The position numbers were made by a program, and so were the translations under genes. Shown one piece after another: positions 1 to 10,900 of a DNA stretch of 64,000 bases; within the stretch, counting starts at the first letter, position 1, and each line of letters begins with the position of its first letter. Source of the stretch: Candidatus Zixiibacteriota bacterium (lineage in GTDB: Bacteria > Zixibacteria > MSB-5A5 > WJJR01 > JAJRUJ01); assembly GCA_020051695.1 (NCBI GenBank), contig JAGVQM010000042.1, positions 121,139-185,138 on the forward strand, given 5' to 3'. The notes under the pieces were generated by a model that searched no databases, had not been told where the DNA came from, and saw only the letters and a list, made by a program, of their open reading frames with translations.

Positions 1-12
1 CAAAGGACGATA

Positions 13-2025
13 GTGCAGCAGAAAAACCTTGGAGGTGCCGTGCTCTGTTATGTTGCGAGGCGAGTTTTCTGCCGGGGGGCGCTGGTCTGCGGTGTATTTT
101 TTATCAGTATGGTGTTGTCGGTGGATACGGTTCAGGCCGCCGGGGTGAAGGACCTGCAAAATCTGCAGCTGCAAATTTCAAAAACAGTTAATCGCTCACG
201 GGGTTTAGCCCGTGCAGTACTGACGAGACTCAGGGAAATCGACACGGCATATCGGACTGGCGATGGCCGGCCGCTGCCAAGTCAGGCCGCAGCCGCCCGG
301 CAGGCCCTGGGCCGCATTCAGACATTGCACGAGTCATTTGTCACTACCGCGGGGAGAGCCGATTTTTTAATCAGTGAATTCGGGAAAACCTATAAAAGCA
401 TTCACGCCCCCGGCTCGCGGGAAAACGAACTCCGGTCGGCAGTCGACCGGCTGGGGGCGGACCTGCAAAAATACAAACAGTACGTAGACCAGTTTTTCGG
501 TCGTGCACAGCGGGATTTCGGTACACCCGCTGTTCCGGCGGTGACCGATATGCCTCCCCGCGCCGGGGTTCGTCCCACGCCGGGCTTGCGGATTACCGGT
601 GAATTCGGCGGCGTAGCGGGGACCTCATCTTATAAACAACCCAATGCGGACCCGGTAGTTGATCGCTCATCCTCCAACATCGGCTTGCGGGTGGCCGGGG
701 TATTGGCACCGTCGGCCCGCACGCAGTTCCCGTTTCAGCTTAGCCATGAAAATAAGATCGAGCAGAAAAAAATCGGCCTGACCAGACTGGGGGCCGGGGT
801 GCGCCATGCGGCCAACGAGAACCTGGACCTCACGGCCAACCTTGATTATAGCGGGTATGCGGACAAAGACGATAAGATACTGAGTTTCGGAGACGTCATT
901 CTTGCCGCCGGCACTGCGTATCATACCGATCGGCTCCGGCTGAACCTGAATCTGCGCCGGCTCTCACGATCGTATGGCGACAATAAGAGCGCCAACTATG
1001 CTACGTTGCAGTTGCAACCGGACGTGGTGATGCGGGCAGGCGGCGGCACCATCGCCGCAGGGCTTAAGCTGTTCAATAAAAACAATGAAATCGAAGCGCT
1101 GGACCACAAGGAATTTTCGCCGTTTTTCCGCTGGGAGTTTGTCCCGGGCGGTTCGGCGTTGAATGTCCAGTACCAGCAGATTACACATCCCAACGTGGAT
1201 GATTCCCCGCAGGACAACAACCGTCTGAAAGCCGGTCTGCTCGTGAGAAAATCAGGCCCGGCCGGGAAACGTTCGTATGGTCCCGATGTGGCCATGTATT
1301 CTTATCCCCATGCCGAGGAGAACGATTATCTGGAATTCGGTTTTGCCTATGACGGACAGACCTTCGGTGAGAAGACATCGCTGAGTTCGCTGCGGCTGGC
1401 CTACCGGATGTACTCGGACACGATGCAGTTCGATTTTGCGCAGGCGACCTTTCGCCGGAACAAGCGGGCGGCCGGGTCGGGTTTCGGCTGGGAGATGAAC
1501 CTTGCCGCGCGGTATTATACCGAATCGTCGGACCAGGACGATCCCCTGCGATTTTCCAATGTCCATGAGCCGCACACCCTTGATTACTACCATCGGCTGG
1601 GTTGGACCATCGCGCGGACCGGCGTCCTGCAGGAAATGACTTTTGGGCCGTTGTTCGGGGGGAAATTTTACATGGACACCGAACGGAATGATGCGTTCGA
1701 AAACGACGTAAATTATATCTGGGCCAACCCGCGCAATACCGTACTCGGCGGGGTCCATGCGCTGGTGCGGGTGCTGGCAACGCCCGCGTTCCAGATCGGC
1801 GCGCAGCTCCAGTGGCGTACCGATTTTCTGTACAACGCTGATCCGACCCGGAGACTCACCACCACCGACTTTGAGCTCACCGGAGATTATCAGGTGAATC
1901 CCCGGCTTTTTCTCGATTTCAACGCGAAGCTGCATGCCACACGCGCAGATATTGAATCCGAAACCGATCTGGAAAAATCAGCGATCACCGCGCACATTCG
2001 CTATTTGTTCGACGTTGTGCGCTGA
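13..2025 (+). CDS. Secreted protein with coiled-coil N-terminus and outer-membrane beta-barrel-like body, function unknown
   Basis: I do not recognise a named family. The GTG start is preceded by AAAGGA within the first 8 bases. Residues 1-43 are a long signal peptide (basic start, hydrophobic core, VQAA end). Residues 45-165 are rich in Leu, Arg, Lys and Gln and look helical or coiled-coil. From about residue 190 the protein shows alternating polar/hydrophobic strands with many Tyr/Phe and Asp/Asn turns, typical of an outer-membrane barrel. It ends in IRYLFDVVR rather than a terminal Phe. The next gene follows 86 bp downstream on the same strand and is also secreted, so the pair may work together at the cell surface (inference). 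The barrel reading is by composition only. Confidence 0.7.
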   Translation: MQQKNLGGAVLCYVARRVFCRGALVCGVFFISMVLSVDTVQAAGVKDLQNLQLQISKTVNRSRGLARAVLTRLREIDTAYRTGDGRPLPSQAAAARQALGRIQTLHESFVTTAGRADFLISEFGKTYKSIHAPGSRENELRSAVDRLGADLQKYKQYVDQFFGRAQRDFGTPAVPAVTDMPPRAGVRPTPGLRITGEFGGVAGTSSYKQPNADPVVDRSSSNIGLRVAGVLAPSARTQFPFQLSHENKIEQKKIGLTRLGAGVRHAANENLDLTANLDYSGYADKDDKILSFGDVILAAGTAYHTDRLRLNLNLRRLSRSYGDNKSANYATLQLQPDVVMRAGGGTIAAGLKLFNKNNEIEALDHKEFSPFFRWEFVPGGSALNVQYQQITHPNVDDSPQDNNRLKAGLLVRKSGPAGKRSYGPDVAMYSYPHAEENDYLEFGFAYDGQTFGEKTSLSSLRLAYRMYSDTMQFDFAQATFRRNKRAAGSGFGWEMNLAARYYTESSDQDDPLRFSNVHEPHTLDYYHRLGWTIARTGVLQEMTFGPLFGGKFYMDTERNDAFENDVNYIWANPRNTVLGGVHALVRVLATPAFQIGAQLQWRTDFLYNADPTRRLTTTDFELTGDYQVNPRLFLDFNAKLHATRADIESETDLEKSAITAHIRYLFDVVR

Positions 2026-2111
2026 AACGGTGGTTACCATGGATATGGCACACGACATGAAAGAAGACACTCCCCACCGGAGATTGGTTCCTACCAACCG
2101 CGAGGACCGGT

Positions 2112-5100
2112 ATGATGAATAACAAGAGAATCTGGCTGGCGACAGCTGTTGCTGCTGTTTCGTTTTTTCTGGTTTCCGGCACCGTCACGGAAGTGCGGGC
2201 CGGCAACCAAATCAGTGACCTGATGCTCAAGAAATTTCAGCAGGAAGTGGTCGGCAAGCTCGATGAGCAGGGGTATGGGCGGCTGGCCAAAGTCCTGGGC
2301 AACATGGATACCGGCAAATGGGAGCAGTATGCCCGGCAAATTCAGCAGGGGAACACCGATGCCGTCATCGCGCAATTGCTGCAGGAACAGAAAGAAGCCA
2401 TCCTCACCGATCTGTACGACAAGGGCAAAGACTACCTGAAGACCCTCGCCGCCCAACGGGAGATCCTGGGCGGGAACACCATGCAGTACCTCGATCTGCT
2501 CGAAAAACACGGCAGCGACCTGCTGGCAATATCGCAGGAAGCGTTAAACGGGAATTTCCGGGCCGCGGGTGAGATACTGTTCACCCGCGTGAAAGATGAA
2601 GTCCGCAGCCGGGTAGAAGCGGAGGTCAGGGAATACTCGCTGGAACTATTGAAGAACTCTTTGAATTACATCGTCGGCGATGCGATCGGGATGAATGTCG
2701 GCGGCATTTATCTGAATATCATCAAGCTGGAACTCATGGCGCTGCAGGTCTTCGAGGAATACTCTAAAAGTTACCTCGAAAAATTCCAGCAGCGGTTGTC
2801 CAGCGGCTGGACGCTGGAACGGTCGCTGTGCGAGCAGTACATGATCCATCGGCGCTTGGGCAAGGATTCCCGCCAGGCCTATTACGACCACGGGAGCTGG
2901 ACCACGATCCCGGTCTCCATCGCCGAACTCCTTGAATCTGTCCCCGGAATGTGGTATGGGCACAGTTATGGCGACCACGAGACCGTCCGGATGGACCTCG
3001 AGCGCTGTTATGTCCAGCACGAAATGAACCAGGCACAAATCGAGCAGGAGGCCCGGATCGCCCGCGGGGTCGCCGATGACGCCGTCATCGGGGGACTGAA
3101 AGAAGGCATGGACGGCGGCAAACGAGAGATCAAGGAGATTTTTCAGACAGAGTTCAAAACAGAATTCGATCTTATCGTCACCATCATTGACGCCAAAAGC
3201 GGCAATCGGCTGCCGAATGCCGTAGTCACTGTCGATGGGGAGAAAAAAGATGCTCCCAGCGGCCTGGCCCAATTCCGCCGCGATGTCGGCGTGCTCAATC
3301 CCTCGGGCTGGTCGTCCGGTTTGGGCCGGGGCGGGATTGAGGTTGTCGCCGAAGCAAAGGATTATAAATCCCGGACGGTCTCCTATACCGCCGATGACCT
3401 GGGCGGACGCTATGACGCCGGCGCCAATCAGGTCGTCATCAGTATCGCGCTCGAGAAGGAGGGACCTGATGATTTCGAGGTGGCGGTCACCGTGAAGGAC
3501 AGCAAGACCGGCGATGTTATTCCTGTTGCCACGGTAACGTTTGATGGTTCCACTCAGACTTCTTCCAACGGCATAGCCACATTTACCCGGCCGTCTACCA
3601 TGCTGGCCCCCGATAACAGCGGCACCCAGGTGGATCTTTCTGCCGAGGCGGCGGATTATCCGGAAAAAACGAGGCAACTGACTGCCGGGGAACTGGCGCA
3701 AAAACTCGACAAGAATAACAACCGGGTCAGTCTTGAGATTGTACTTGAACCAAAAGAGGAGTCAACGGAATTCGAACTCGTTGTCACAGTGGTTGACTTG
3801 AATACCGGAGATAATGTCAACGACGCGACTGTTACCGCCGATGGAACCAGTCAAAGCGCGTCGGCCGGGGTGGCCCGGTTCCGGCAAAACGCCGATGTCC
3901 TCGACCCCGGGAATAGCCAGACACAAATTCAGGTTGCGGCAGAAGCCCCGGGCTATAAATCCTCGACAACGCCGTTCACCTGGGGTTTCCTGGCCAATCG
4001 TTTTAACAAAGCTGTCGGTGAGCTGCCGATCCAGATCAATTTAAAACCGGAAGAGGGCGGCAAGATCGCCAAATTCGAAGTAGTGTGCGACCGCCCCGAA
4101 ATCTTCGAGGATGAGAATTCGATCTGCGCCGCCAGAGTTCATTATGAATCCGGCGCGGTCAAAGATGTCAGCATCATTTCGCTTTGGACACCGGAATTTG
4201 TTGACGACCTCAAAGGGACGGTGCGTGGTGATGTAGTGGCAAAGGCCCATACCCTGCCGCATACCGTCGCCGTTGAAGCCCGGTATACCGCATCACCTGC
4301 CGAGGGAAGCGGATTATGGACGGACGACTGTACGGTCATGGTCAAGCAGCGTTCGGCCAAACCCCGGCCGCAGATCGCCGTCGCCAAGACCGCGCAACCC
4401 GCCAGTGTGACCATCGGGGGCACGATTACCTTTGTGATGACCATCACCAATCCCGGCAATTGCGAGCTGGCCAATGTTGCGGTGACCGACACCAAATGCA
4501 ATCCTGTGGCGTATGTCAGGGGCGACGCCAACGGTGACTATTATCTCGATCCCGGCGAAACCTGGACGTATGAATGCTCACGAGTGATGGATCAGGAGGG
4601 GGATTTTGTCAACACCGCGACGGTCACCGGCGCAGACCCGGAGGGCAATCTGGTCACCGCCGCGGCGTCGGTTTCGGTAAAGGTGACAGCCGGATTGGCG
4701 GTGGTCCCGGACATTTATGATTTAACCGAGGAAGCCGCACGTTACGATATCTATCAAGCCAAGCTGACCGTGGGCAGTGTCGGTTCCGAAAAAAGCGATC
4801 TTGCCGCAGGCCATGTGACCCGCCAATCACCACAGGCGGGAGAAAAAGTCCCGGTGGGCACAAAAGTCGACTTCTCGATATCACAGGCAGAAGCCAAGTA
4901 CATCTCTGTCGATCCGCCCCGGATCACGATCGAACAGGGCGATACCATCTGGTTTATTGCCACGCTGATGAACGACGACGGCACGGAACAGGATATCACG
5001 CAAAAGGCGACATGGACCCCGGGACCCCGGAACACATTTGTCGGCCGCGAGGCCGGTACATTCACGGTCACCGTCGAACACGGCGGGATAAAGGCGTATG

Positions 5101-6941
5101 CCACGGTCGATGTAAACGAGGCCACAGAGCGGGGCTGGAGCGATCCAATGAGCCATGCCGATGACACGCTGGCCAACGCCCCACTTCCCGGACCGGGTGA
5201 GTATACCTGGTATGCCCTGTGCACGAAAGGAAACGGCGAAGTCGTCTACGGCGAGAACACCGATCCGACGCGGTTTTTCATTATGGGCGGCCCGTTTCCC
5301 GGACCGCGGACGGCCGAAAAATGGATTAATGATAATTGTCCCCGCTGGCGTTGCACACTGGAGGGCGCCTGTGCCGAGGGACCCGCCGGCGGGGGTGAGT
5401 GGAATGTCTTTTGTGATCCGGCAACCGGGGCAATTACTATCGGCTCCGGGCGGCCCGGCGCCGGACAACAGGTAATGCAGGGTGGTTTCCTCGGTGAGCC
5501 GGATGCGCGGTACTGGGTCGATCAGAATTGCCCGGCCTGGCGTTGTACCGCGGGGGGCGGTTGTGCCGACGAACCGGCCCGCGGCGGTAATTGGAACGCC
5601 TACTGCAATAAGGAAACCGGCGCAGTGACGATCGGTCAGGGCCCGGCGCCATTCGGCCAGGTGATTATGGAAGGCGGTTTCCTTGGGGAACCGGACGTCC
5701 GTCGCTGGCTTGATACGAATTGCCCGCGCTGGCAATGCACCGAGGACGGCGGCTGCGCCATCGGCCCGGCCACCGGCGGCGACTGGTATGTTTTCTGCTC
5801 CGATTACGGAGACATCCAGCTGGGTTCCGGCAACCCCGGAAACAAACGGGACCGGATCATGGCCGATAATTTCCTTGCTGAAGCGGATGCGCGGTTATGG
5901 GTGGATTTGAATTGCCCCTCCTGGCGCTGCAATTCCGAAAACGGCTGTCTGCTGACCGGAGCGCCGGGTGACCCGTATGAATCCGATGCCGAAATCGACG
6001 ACGCCATAGACGAGTTGACGCCGGAGTCATCGCTGGATGGCTGCCCGACAGCCCAGGCCGAATTCTCCGCCGCGGCCGCGGAATTGGACGGGCTGGCAGT
6101 TCGTTTTGACGAGACCGCTTCCTTTTTCGAACAACAGATGCGGGCTTTCGATCCTGCTGAGCAGTCTACTCACCAGTCCATCTGTTCCGATCCGGATATC
6201 GCCTATGCCTTGTCTTCCGCCCGGTACGCTGCCGATGAATATGATGCGTATCTCGGGTCACTGGCGGGATTGTACGGCGATATTCTGGCGGATTGTCCGG
6301 CCGCTGAAGTATTGAGCCGGGCCGATGAGGAGTATAATCGGCTGAACGATCAGGGGGCCGGATTACACAGCAGATATGCCGACATGCTGGCTGAGTTCGG
6401 CGTGTACAAGTGTGACGAACAGGCCGCGATCACCGACGCCGGTGATGAAGCGGACGGCGGCCGGGACCCCGAGGACGTGGGCGCCGGAGTCGAGGTATGC
6501 GACGACGGTATCGACAATGACGGGGACGGTGCGATCGATGAATGTGATGCCGGCTGCTGCGATAAAAGTGTGCAGGTCACGGTGTCCGACTGCGGGCCTG
6601 CCGCGGATGATATTTTCCTGGTGGCTATTGACGGACAAGACCTCGGTGTTACACCCAAGGGCCAGGCCAATACGTTCAATATCGACCTGCGGCCGGGGCC
6701 CCATTCTGCAACGGTAACCTGCCTCGATGACGGCGGCGATCCATTGGGCTCCGATATCGGCACGGCATGTATCTGGATCGTTATTTATGGCGGGGAGGCA
6801 ATCGGCGGCGACGAGCTGAGCATCGCCTGGGGAGGATCGCAAACCGTAGGTTTTGAAGTCCCGATTCAGGACGACGTGCCGCCGTTCCCAGTGAATATCG
6901 ATGGGTCCAGTCTGCAAAAACTGGAGGGCCAGGGGCCATAA
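2112..6941 (+). CDS. Giant secreted multidomain protein (carboxypeptidase-regulatory-like, DUF11, PASTA, Ig-like and Cys/Trp repeats)
   Basis: A 1609-residue exported protein; ATG at 2112 with a second ATG directly after it. Residues 1-30 are a signal peptide. Residues 31-350 are a helical domain. Three related beta domains start near residues 351, 454 and 553, each with the pattern F-[DE]-hydrophobic-V-T-V then an acidic turn and a [AT]-V-T-x-DG strand, like carboxypeptidase regulatory or Big domains. Residues 750-860 resemble a DUF11 repeat (conserved T-x-T-N-P-G). Residues 862-928 resemble a PASTA domain ending in a SPQAGEKVP-type loop. Residues 929-1000 are Ig-like. Four Cys/Trp repeats follow (listed separately), then a helical stretch, a CDDGIDNDGDGAIDE segment like MopE-type Ca-binding sites, and a Cys-rich PEGA-like end. 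It is probably a surface adhesin or scaffold; no catalytic motif was seen. Confidence 0.8.
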   Translation: MMNNKRIWLATAVAAVSFFLVSGTVTEVRAGNQISDLMLKKFQQEVVGKLDEQGYGRLAKVLGNMDTGKWEQYARQIQQGNTDAVIAQLLQEQKEAILTDLYDKGKDYLKTLAAQREILGGNTMQYLDLLEKHGSDLLAISQEALNGNFRAAGEILFTRVKDEVRSRVEAEVREYSLELLKNSLNYIVGDAIGMNVGGIYLNIIKLELMALQVFEEYSKSYLEKFQQRLSSGWTLERSLCEQYMIHRRLGKDSRQAYYDHGSWTTIPVSIAELLESVPGMWYGHSYGDHETVRMDLERCYVQHEMNQAQIEQEARIARGVADDAVIGGLKEGMDGGKREIKEIFQTEFKTEFDLIVTIIDAKSGNRLPNAVVTVDGEKKDAPSGLAQFRRDVGVLNPSGWSSGLGRGGIEVVAEAKDYKSRTVSYTADDLGGRYDAGANQVVISIALEKEGPDDFEVAVTVKDSKTGDVIPVATVTFDGSTQTSSNGIATFTRPSTMLAPDNSGTQVDLSAEAADYPEKTRQLTAGELAQKLDKNNNRVSLEIVLEPKEESTEFELVVTVVDLNTGDNVNDATVTADGTSQSASAGVARFRQNADVLDPGNSQTQIQVAAEAPGYKSSTTPFTWGFLANRFNKAVGELPIQINLKPEEGGKIAKFEVVCDRPEIFEDENSICAARVHYESGAVKDVSIISLWTPEFVDDLKGTVRGDVVAKAHTLPHTVAVEARYTASPAEGSGLWTDDCTVMVKQRSAKPRPQIAVAKTAQPASVTIGGTITFVMTITNPGNCELANVAVTDTKCNPVAYVRGDANGDYYLDPGETWTYECSRVMDQEGDFVNTATVTGADPEGNLVTAAASVSVKVTAGLAVVPDIYDLTEEAARYDIYQAKLTVGSVGSEKSDLAAGHVTRQSPQAGEKVPVGTKVDFSISQAEAKYISVDPPRITIEQGDTIWFIATLMNDDGTEQDITQKATWTPGPRNTFVGREAGTFTVTVEHGGIKAYATVDVNEATERGWSDPMSHADDTLANAPLPGPGEYTWYALCTKGNGEVVYGENTDPTRFFIMGGPFPGPRTAEKWINDNCPRWRCTLEGACAEGPAGGGEWNVFCDPATGAITIGSGRPGAGQQVMQGGFLGEPDARYWVDQNCPAWRCTAGGGCADEPARGGNWNAYCNKETGAVTIGQGPAPFGQVIMEGGFLGEPDVRRWLDTNCPRWQCTEDGGCAIGPATGGDWYVFCSDYGDIQLGSGNPGNKRDRIMADNFLAEADARLWVDLNCPSWRCNSENGCLLTGAPGDPYESDAEIDDAIDELTPESSLDGCPTAQAEFSAAAAELDGLAVRFDETASFFEQQMRAFDPAEQSTHQSICSDPDIAYALSSARYAADEYDAYLGSLAGLYGDILADCPAAEVLSRADEEYNRLNDQGAGLHSRYADMLAEFGVYKCDEQAAITDAGDEADGGRDPEDVGAGVEVCDDGIDNDGDGAIDECDAGCCDKSVQVTVSDCGPAADDIFLVAIDGQDLGVTPKGQANTFNIDLRPGPHSATVTCLDDGGDPLGSDIGTACIWIVIYGGEAIGGDELSIAWGGSQTVGFEVPIQDDVPPFPVNIDGSSLQKLEGQGP
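5286..5972 (+). repeat. Four tandem ~64-residue Cys/Trp repeats inside the giant protein
   Basis: Four in-frame copies start near residues 1059, 1124, 1188 and 1252, spaced 65, 64 and 64 residues. Each copy has the order GGF[LP]GEP-x-[AV]R-x-W, then NCP-x-W-[RQ]-C, then a second Cys in GGC or similar, then GG-x-W and a Cys-containing strand. The fourth copy is shortened after its third Cys. Regular Cys spacing suggests a disulphide in each unit. Confidence 0.85.
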
Positions 6942-6972
6942 CGTGGAATGGCACGGAAAATGGGACATGAAC

Positions 6973-7002
6973 AAGAGGCCGGATGAAAACATCCGGCCTC
7001 TT
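6973..7002 (+). terminator. Rho-independent terminator after the giant gene
   Basis: A perfect 10-bp GC-rich stem, 6975-6984 paired with 6991-7000, closes a GAAAAC hexaloop. It is flanked by A residues on the left and TTTTCTATTTT on the right. It lies about 30 bp after the stop at 6941. Confidence 0.9.
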
Positions 7003-7317
7003 TTCTATTTTACCAATGCTTAAGATCATGAAATTGATGATGAAGTCGACGTTCAATATCACCGCGGTCGGATACCGTCATCCCCGGAAGATTAATAAAT
7101 CCCTTGACCGGGCCGCGCGAATCAATTAGTAGTCAATTCGGAAGGTCTGCCGGAATATGGCCGGCTTCGACGGGTCAGGGTATGTTGTTGAAGCAGACGC
7201 GGGACAGCCGATTATCGGCTACCAATTTTATCCTGGATTTTCATTCATTGCCTTCGTTCATTGTACCCCGTGAGGCAGGGTGAAGCCGTCGGCAGGTTGC
7301 GGGCAGAGGAGTAGTGC
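7003..7317. other. Intergenic region upstream of the act operon
   Basis: 315 bp with no supported gene. TTGACC at 7104-7109 could be a -35 box, but the matching -10 (TAGTAG, 7127-7132) is weak. Short inverted repeats occur (GCCGG/CCGGC near 7160 and CCGATTATCGG near 7210). The promoter of actA is presumably here but cannot be fixed by eye. Confidence 0.5.
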
Positions 7318-7965
7318 GTGGCGCAAATTTTTCCGCCTTGGGCAAACCGGCTGCCGGTCCTGACGCTTCTGGCCGCGGCAGTGCTGGGACTTAGTGCGGT
7401 TAGTTTCGTCTGGTATTACTTCTCGCCGTGGTATACCGATGTCGGCTACCGGCCGACACAGCCGGTGTTCTACAGCCATCTGTTGCACGCCGATTCACTG
7501 GGGATTGATTGCCGGTACTGCCACAGCGATGTTGAGACCTCCCCAACGGCCAATATCCCGCCGGTCCAGACCTGCATGAACTGCCATAAGATCATCAAGG
7601 CCGATAGTGAACGACTGCAGCCGGTCGTGCAGAGTTATGTGACCAAAACCCCGTTGAAATGGGTGCGGGTGCACAAATTGCCTGATTTTGTGTATTTCGA
7701 TCACAGCATACATCTGCGCGCCGGTGTCGGGTGCGCCGGTTGTCACGGCCGGGTCAATGAGATGCTGGTCGTGAGTCAGGCCAAACCGCTAAGTATGTCC
7801 TGGTGCCTTGATTGTCATCGCCATCCGGACGATCACCTGCGCCCGCCCGATCAGATTACCAATATGGATTGGGAACCGGCGGCCGACCAGGTGGAATTTG
7901 CCGCGAAGCAGAAACACGAGTTGGGCATTGAACCCACGGTCGATTGTTCGGGGTGCCACCGATGA
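7318..7965 (+). CDS. actA: Alternative complex III subunit ActA, pentahaem cytochrome c
   Basis: First subunit of the quinol-oxidising alternative complex III, the periplasmic pentahaem cytochrome that passes electrons from the FeS/quinol module towards the monohaem subunit or the oxidase. Five CXXCH motifs are visible (CRYCH, CMNCH, CAGCH, CLDCH, CSGCH). One N-terminal membrane segment (residues 13-36) anchors the protein. The 215-residue length fits the family. The GTG start is supported by GAGGAG seven bases upstream. The stop overlaps the actB start as ATGA, so the two are translationally coupled. Confidence 0.95.
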   Translation: MAQIFPPWANRLPVLTLLAAAVLGLSAVSFVWYYFSPWYTDVGYRPTQPVFYSHLLHADSLGIDCRYCHSDVETSPTANIPPVQTCMNCHKIIKADSERLQPVVQSYVTKTPLKWVRVHKLPDFVYFDHSIHLRAGVGCAGCHGRVNEMLVVSQAKPLSMSWCLDCHRHPDDHLRPPDQITNMDWEPAADQVEFAAKQKHELGIEPTVDCSGCHR

Positions 7966-10900
7966 AACGATACGCACAAGACAAAAACCGCCGGCATTGG
8001 AGCAGTATTGCCCAACGGGCGGATTCCGCCGGAATTCAGCAGCATTCGCCGGTTGGCCACCGCGACGAACAATCCTCCGATATCGCGCAGATCGGACGGC
8101 GTAATTTCCTGAAATTGATGGGCGCTTCGCTGGCCTTGGCCGGCGTGGCCGGCTGCCGCCGCCCGGAAGAAGCCATTGTTCCTTACGTGGATCAGCCGGA
8201 AGAAATTGTTCCGGGGGTGCCCAACTACTATGCGACGACCATTCCCTTTGATACCTCGGCATATGGCGTCATTGTTGAATGTCACGAAGGGCGCCCAACC
8301 AAAATCGAGGGGAACCCCGCTCACCCCTCCACGCGGGGGGCGTCGAGTATTTTCCTGCAGGCCGCCATCCTTGGACTGTACGACCCGAACCGTTCCGCAA
8401 AAATCAGGCAGGGGGGAAAAAACAGGGAGTTTGCCGACTTTCTGAGTTTCTGGGGAGAACAGGCCGCGGCGTTCGCTGCCGACGGCGGGGCCGGGCTGGC
8501 CGTGCTGGCCGAACCGTTTTCCTCACCAACGCTGGCGCGATTGAAGAGTGAATTTTCTCAAGCGTATCCCCGCGCCCGGTGGGTCACCTATGCGCCGCTG
8601 AGCGATGAGACACGCACCACGGCATTGAAAAGTCTTACCGGCGCGGAGCTGGTCCCTGTTTATCGTTATGACCGGGCACGGGTCATCCTTGCTTTGGATG
8701 CCGATTTCCTGCAGCATGAAAGTGAGTCGATCACCGCGGCAATGGATTTTGCCGCGGGTCGTCAGCCCGGCGACGCCGGGGCAGCAATGAACCGGTTGTA
8801 TGTCGTGGAAAGCGCCTACTCCACCACCGGCGGCATGGCCGACCATCGTCTGCGCCTGCCGAGCGAAGATATCGGTTCCTTCCTGTTGGCTTTGCTGCGC
8901 GAACTTGCCGACCGTGGCTTAGCTCTGGAAAACGTTCCGTCCGGGATCGGCAACACTGAGTTTAATAAAAAATGGACGGCCGCAGTTGCCTCGGACCTGT
9001 TGGAGGCGGGACAGGCCGGGCTGATTGTTGCCGGCCGGCGCCAGCCGCCGTGGGTGCACGAGCTGGTTTTCCTGCTTAATCATGCCCTGGGCAGCGCAGG
9101 GCAGTGTATCGATTTCTTTCCATTAAATGATGCAGCGCTATCCAGTACGGCCGAGCTGAATAAGCTGACGACCGACATGGCCGCCGGTCAGATCAACACA
9201 CTTTTCATCCTCGGCGGCAACCCGGTGTATAACGCGCCGGTCGATTTTAATTTTGCCGAGGCCCTGGACCATGTCGCGCACACCATTCACCTCGGCCATT
9301 ACCATGATGAGACCGCCCAACGTTCCGCATGGCATATCTCGCAGGCGCACGTTCTGGAAAACTGGGGCGACGCCCGGGCGGTGGACGGCACGCTGAGTGT
9401 TGTCCAGCCGACGATTGCGTCGCTATATGGCGGATATTCCGATATTGAACTGATCGGGGCGCTGGTCACTGCTGGTCCGGCCAAAGGGTATGACCTTGTG
9501 CGGACGACCTGGCAATCGATCATTGGGCCGAACGATTTTGAGAAGAAATGGCGGCGGGTCTTACACGATGGGGTCTTCGAAGGTACCGTCTCCGAGGAAA
9601 TTACGTTCACGCCGCTGAAATCGGCCGACCGGATTATCGCCGAGTTATCACCGCCGGGCAGGGATGTCTCACAGGAAAATCTGGAGCTTGGGTTTTATGC
9701 GTCCAATGTTTTTGACGGTCAGTTTGCCAATAACGCGTGGCTGCAGGAACTGCCCGATCCGATCACCAAGCTGACCTGGGACAACGCCTCATTACTTGCT
9801 CCGCTGACTGCGGAGAAGTTGGGTGTTGCCAACGGCGATATGGTCGAACTTCACCTTGACGACAGATCACTGGCACTCCCGGTCTGGATTGTCCCGGGTT
9901 TGGCGGAATATTGTGTGGCCCTCCCGCTGGGTTATGGGCGCCGGGAACTGGGCCGCGTCGCCGATGGCGCCGGATTTGATACATACCTGCTGAGAACTTC
10001 AGGCGGTATGTCCTACGTGCGTGGGGCGACGATGACCAGGACCGGCCGGACTGTCGAATTGGCCAATGTGCAGGACCATAATACGATGGAAGGGCGGCCG
10101 ATTATCCGCGAGGCGACATTGAGTGAATACCAAGCCCGCCCCGAATTTGCCCGGGAAGCCGTGGAGCACCCGCCTTTGAAATCAATTTATCCCGATTACG
10201 ATTACGGCAAGGGTTTCCAGTGGGGGATGGTCATCGACCTGAACGTGTGCAACGGCTGCAATGCCTGTGTCGTGGCTTGCCAGAGTGAAAACAATATCCC
10301 GGTTGTCGGCAAAGAACAGGTGGCTAAAGGGCGGGAGATGGCTTGGATCCGCACCGACCGTTATTTCGCCGGTTCACTGGAGGAACCACGCCTCGTGTTT
10401 CAGCCGGTCGCCTGTCAGCAATGTGAAAACGCCCCCTGCGAGCAGGTTTGCCCGGTGGCCGCGACCGTGCATGATAAAGAGGGCCTGAATACGATGAATT
10501 ATAACCGCTGCATCGGTACGCGGTATTGTTCCAACAACTGCCCGTACAAAGTGCGGCGGTTCAATTTTTTCAATTATACCGCGGAGATGGCGGAAGTGGT
10601 CAAAATGGCGCAAAACCCGGACGTCACGGTGCGCTCCCGCGGGGTCATGGAAAAATGCACGTTCTGTCTGCAGCGCATCAACCGCGCAAAACGCGAGGCG
10701 CGGAAACGCGGACAGGAATTAAACGACGGCGATATTCAAACAGCCTGCCAGCAGGCATGCCCGTCACGGGCGATCAGTTTCGGCAACCTCAACGATCCGG
10801 CAAGCCGGGTAGCCAGACTGAAAGCTGCGGACCGCAATTATGAATTACTGGCCGAACTGAATGTGCGGCCGCGGATCTCGTATCGGGCCAAGATCAGCAA

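Noticed and set aside
2646..3701. Long antisense open frame opposite the giant secreted protein gene
   Set aside because: Mirror frame of a GC-rich gene with a clear domain structure on the + strand; no start signal or recognisable protein.
7160..7190. GCCGGCTTCGACGGGTCAGGG, which recalls the 5' end of a tmRNA
   Set aside because: No matching 3' end, tag reading frame or CCA within range; similarity is limited to a few bases.
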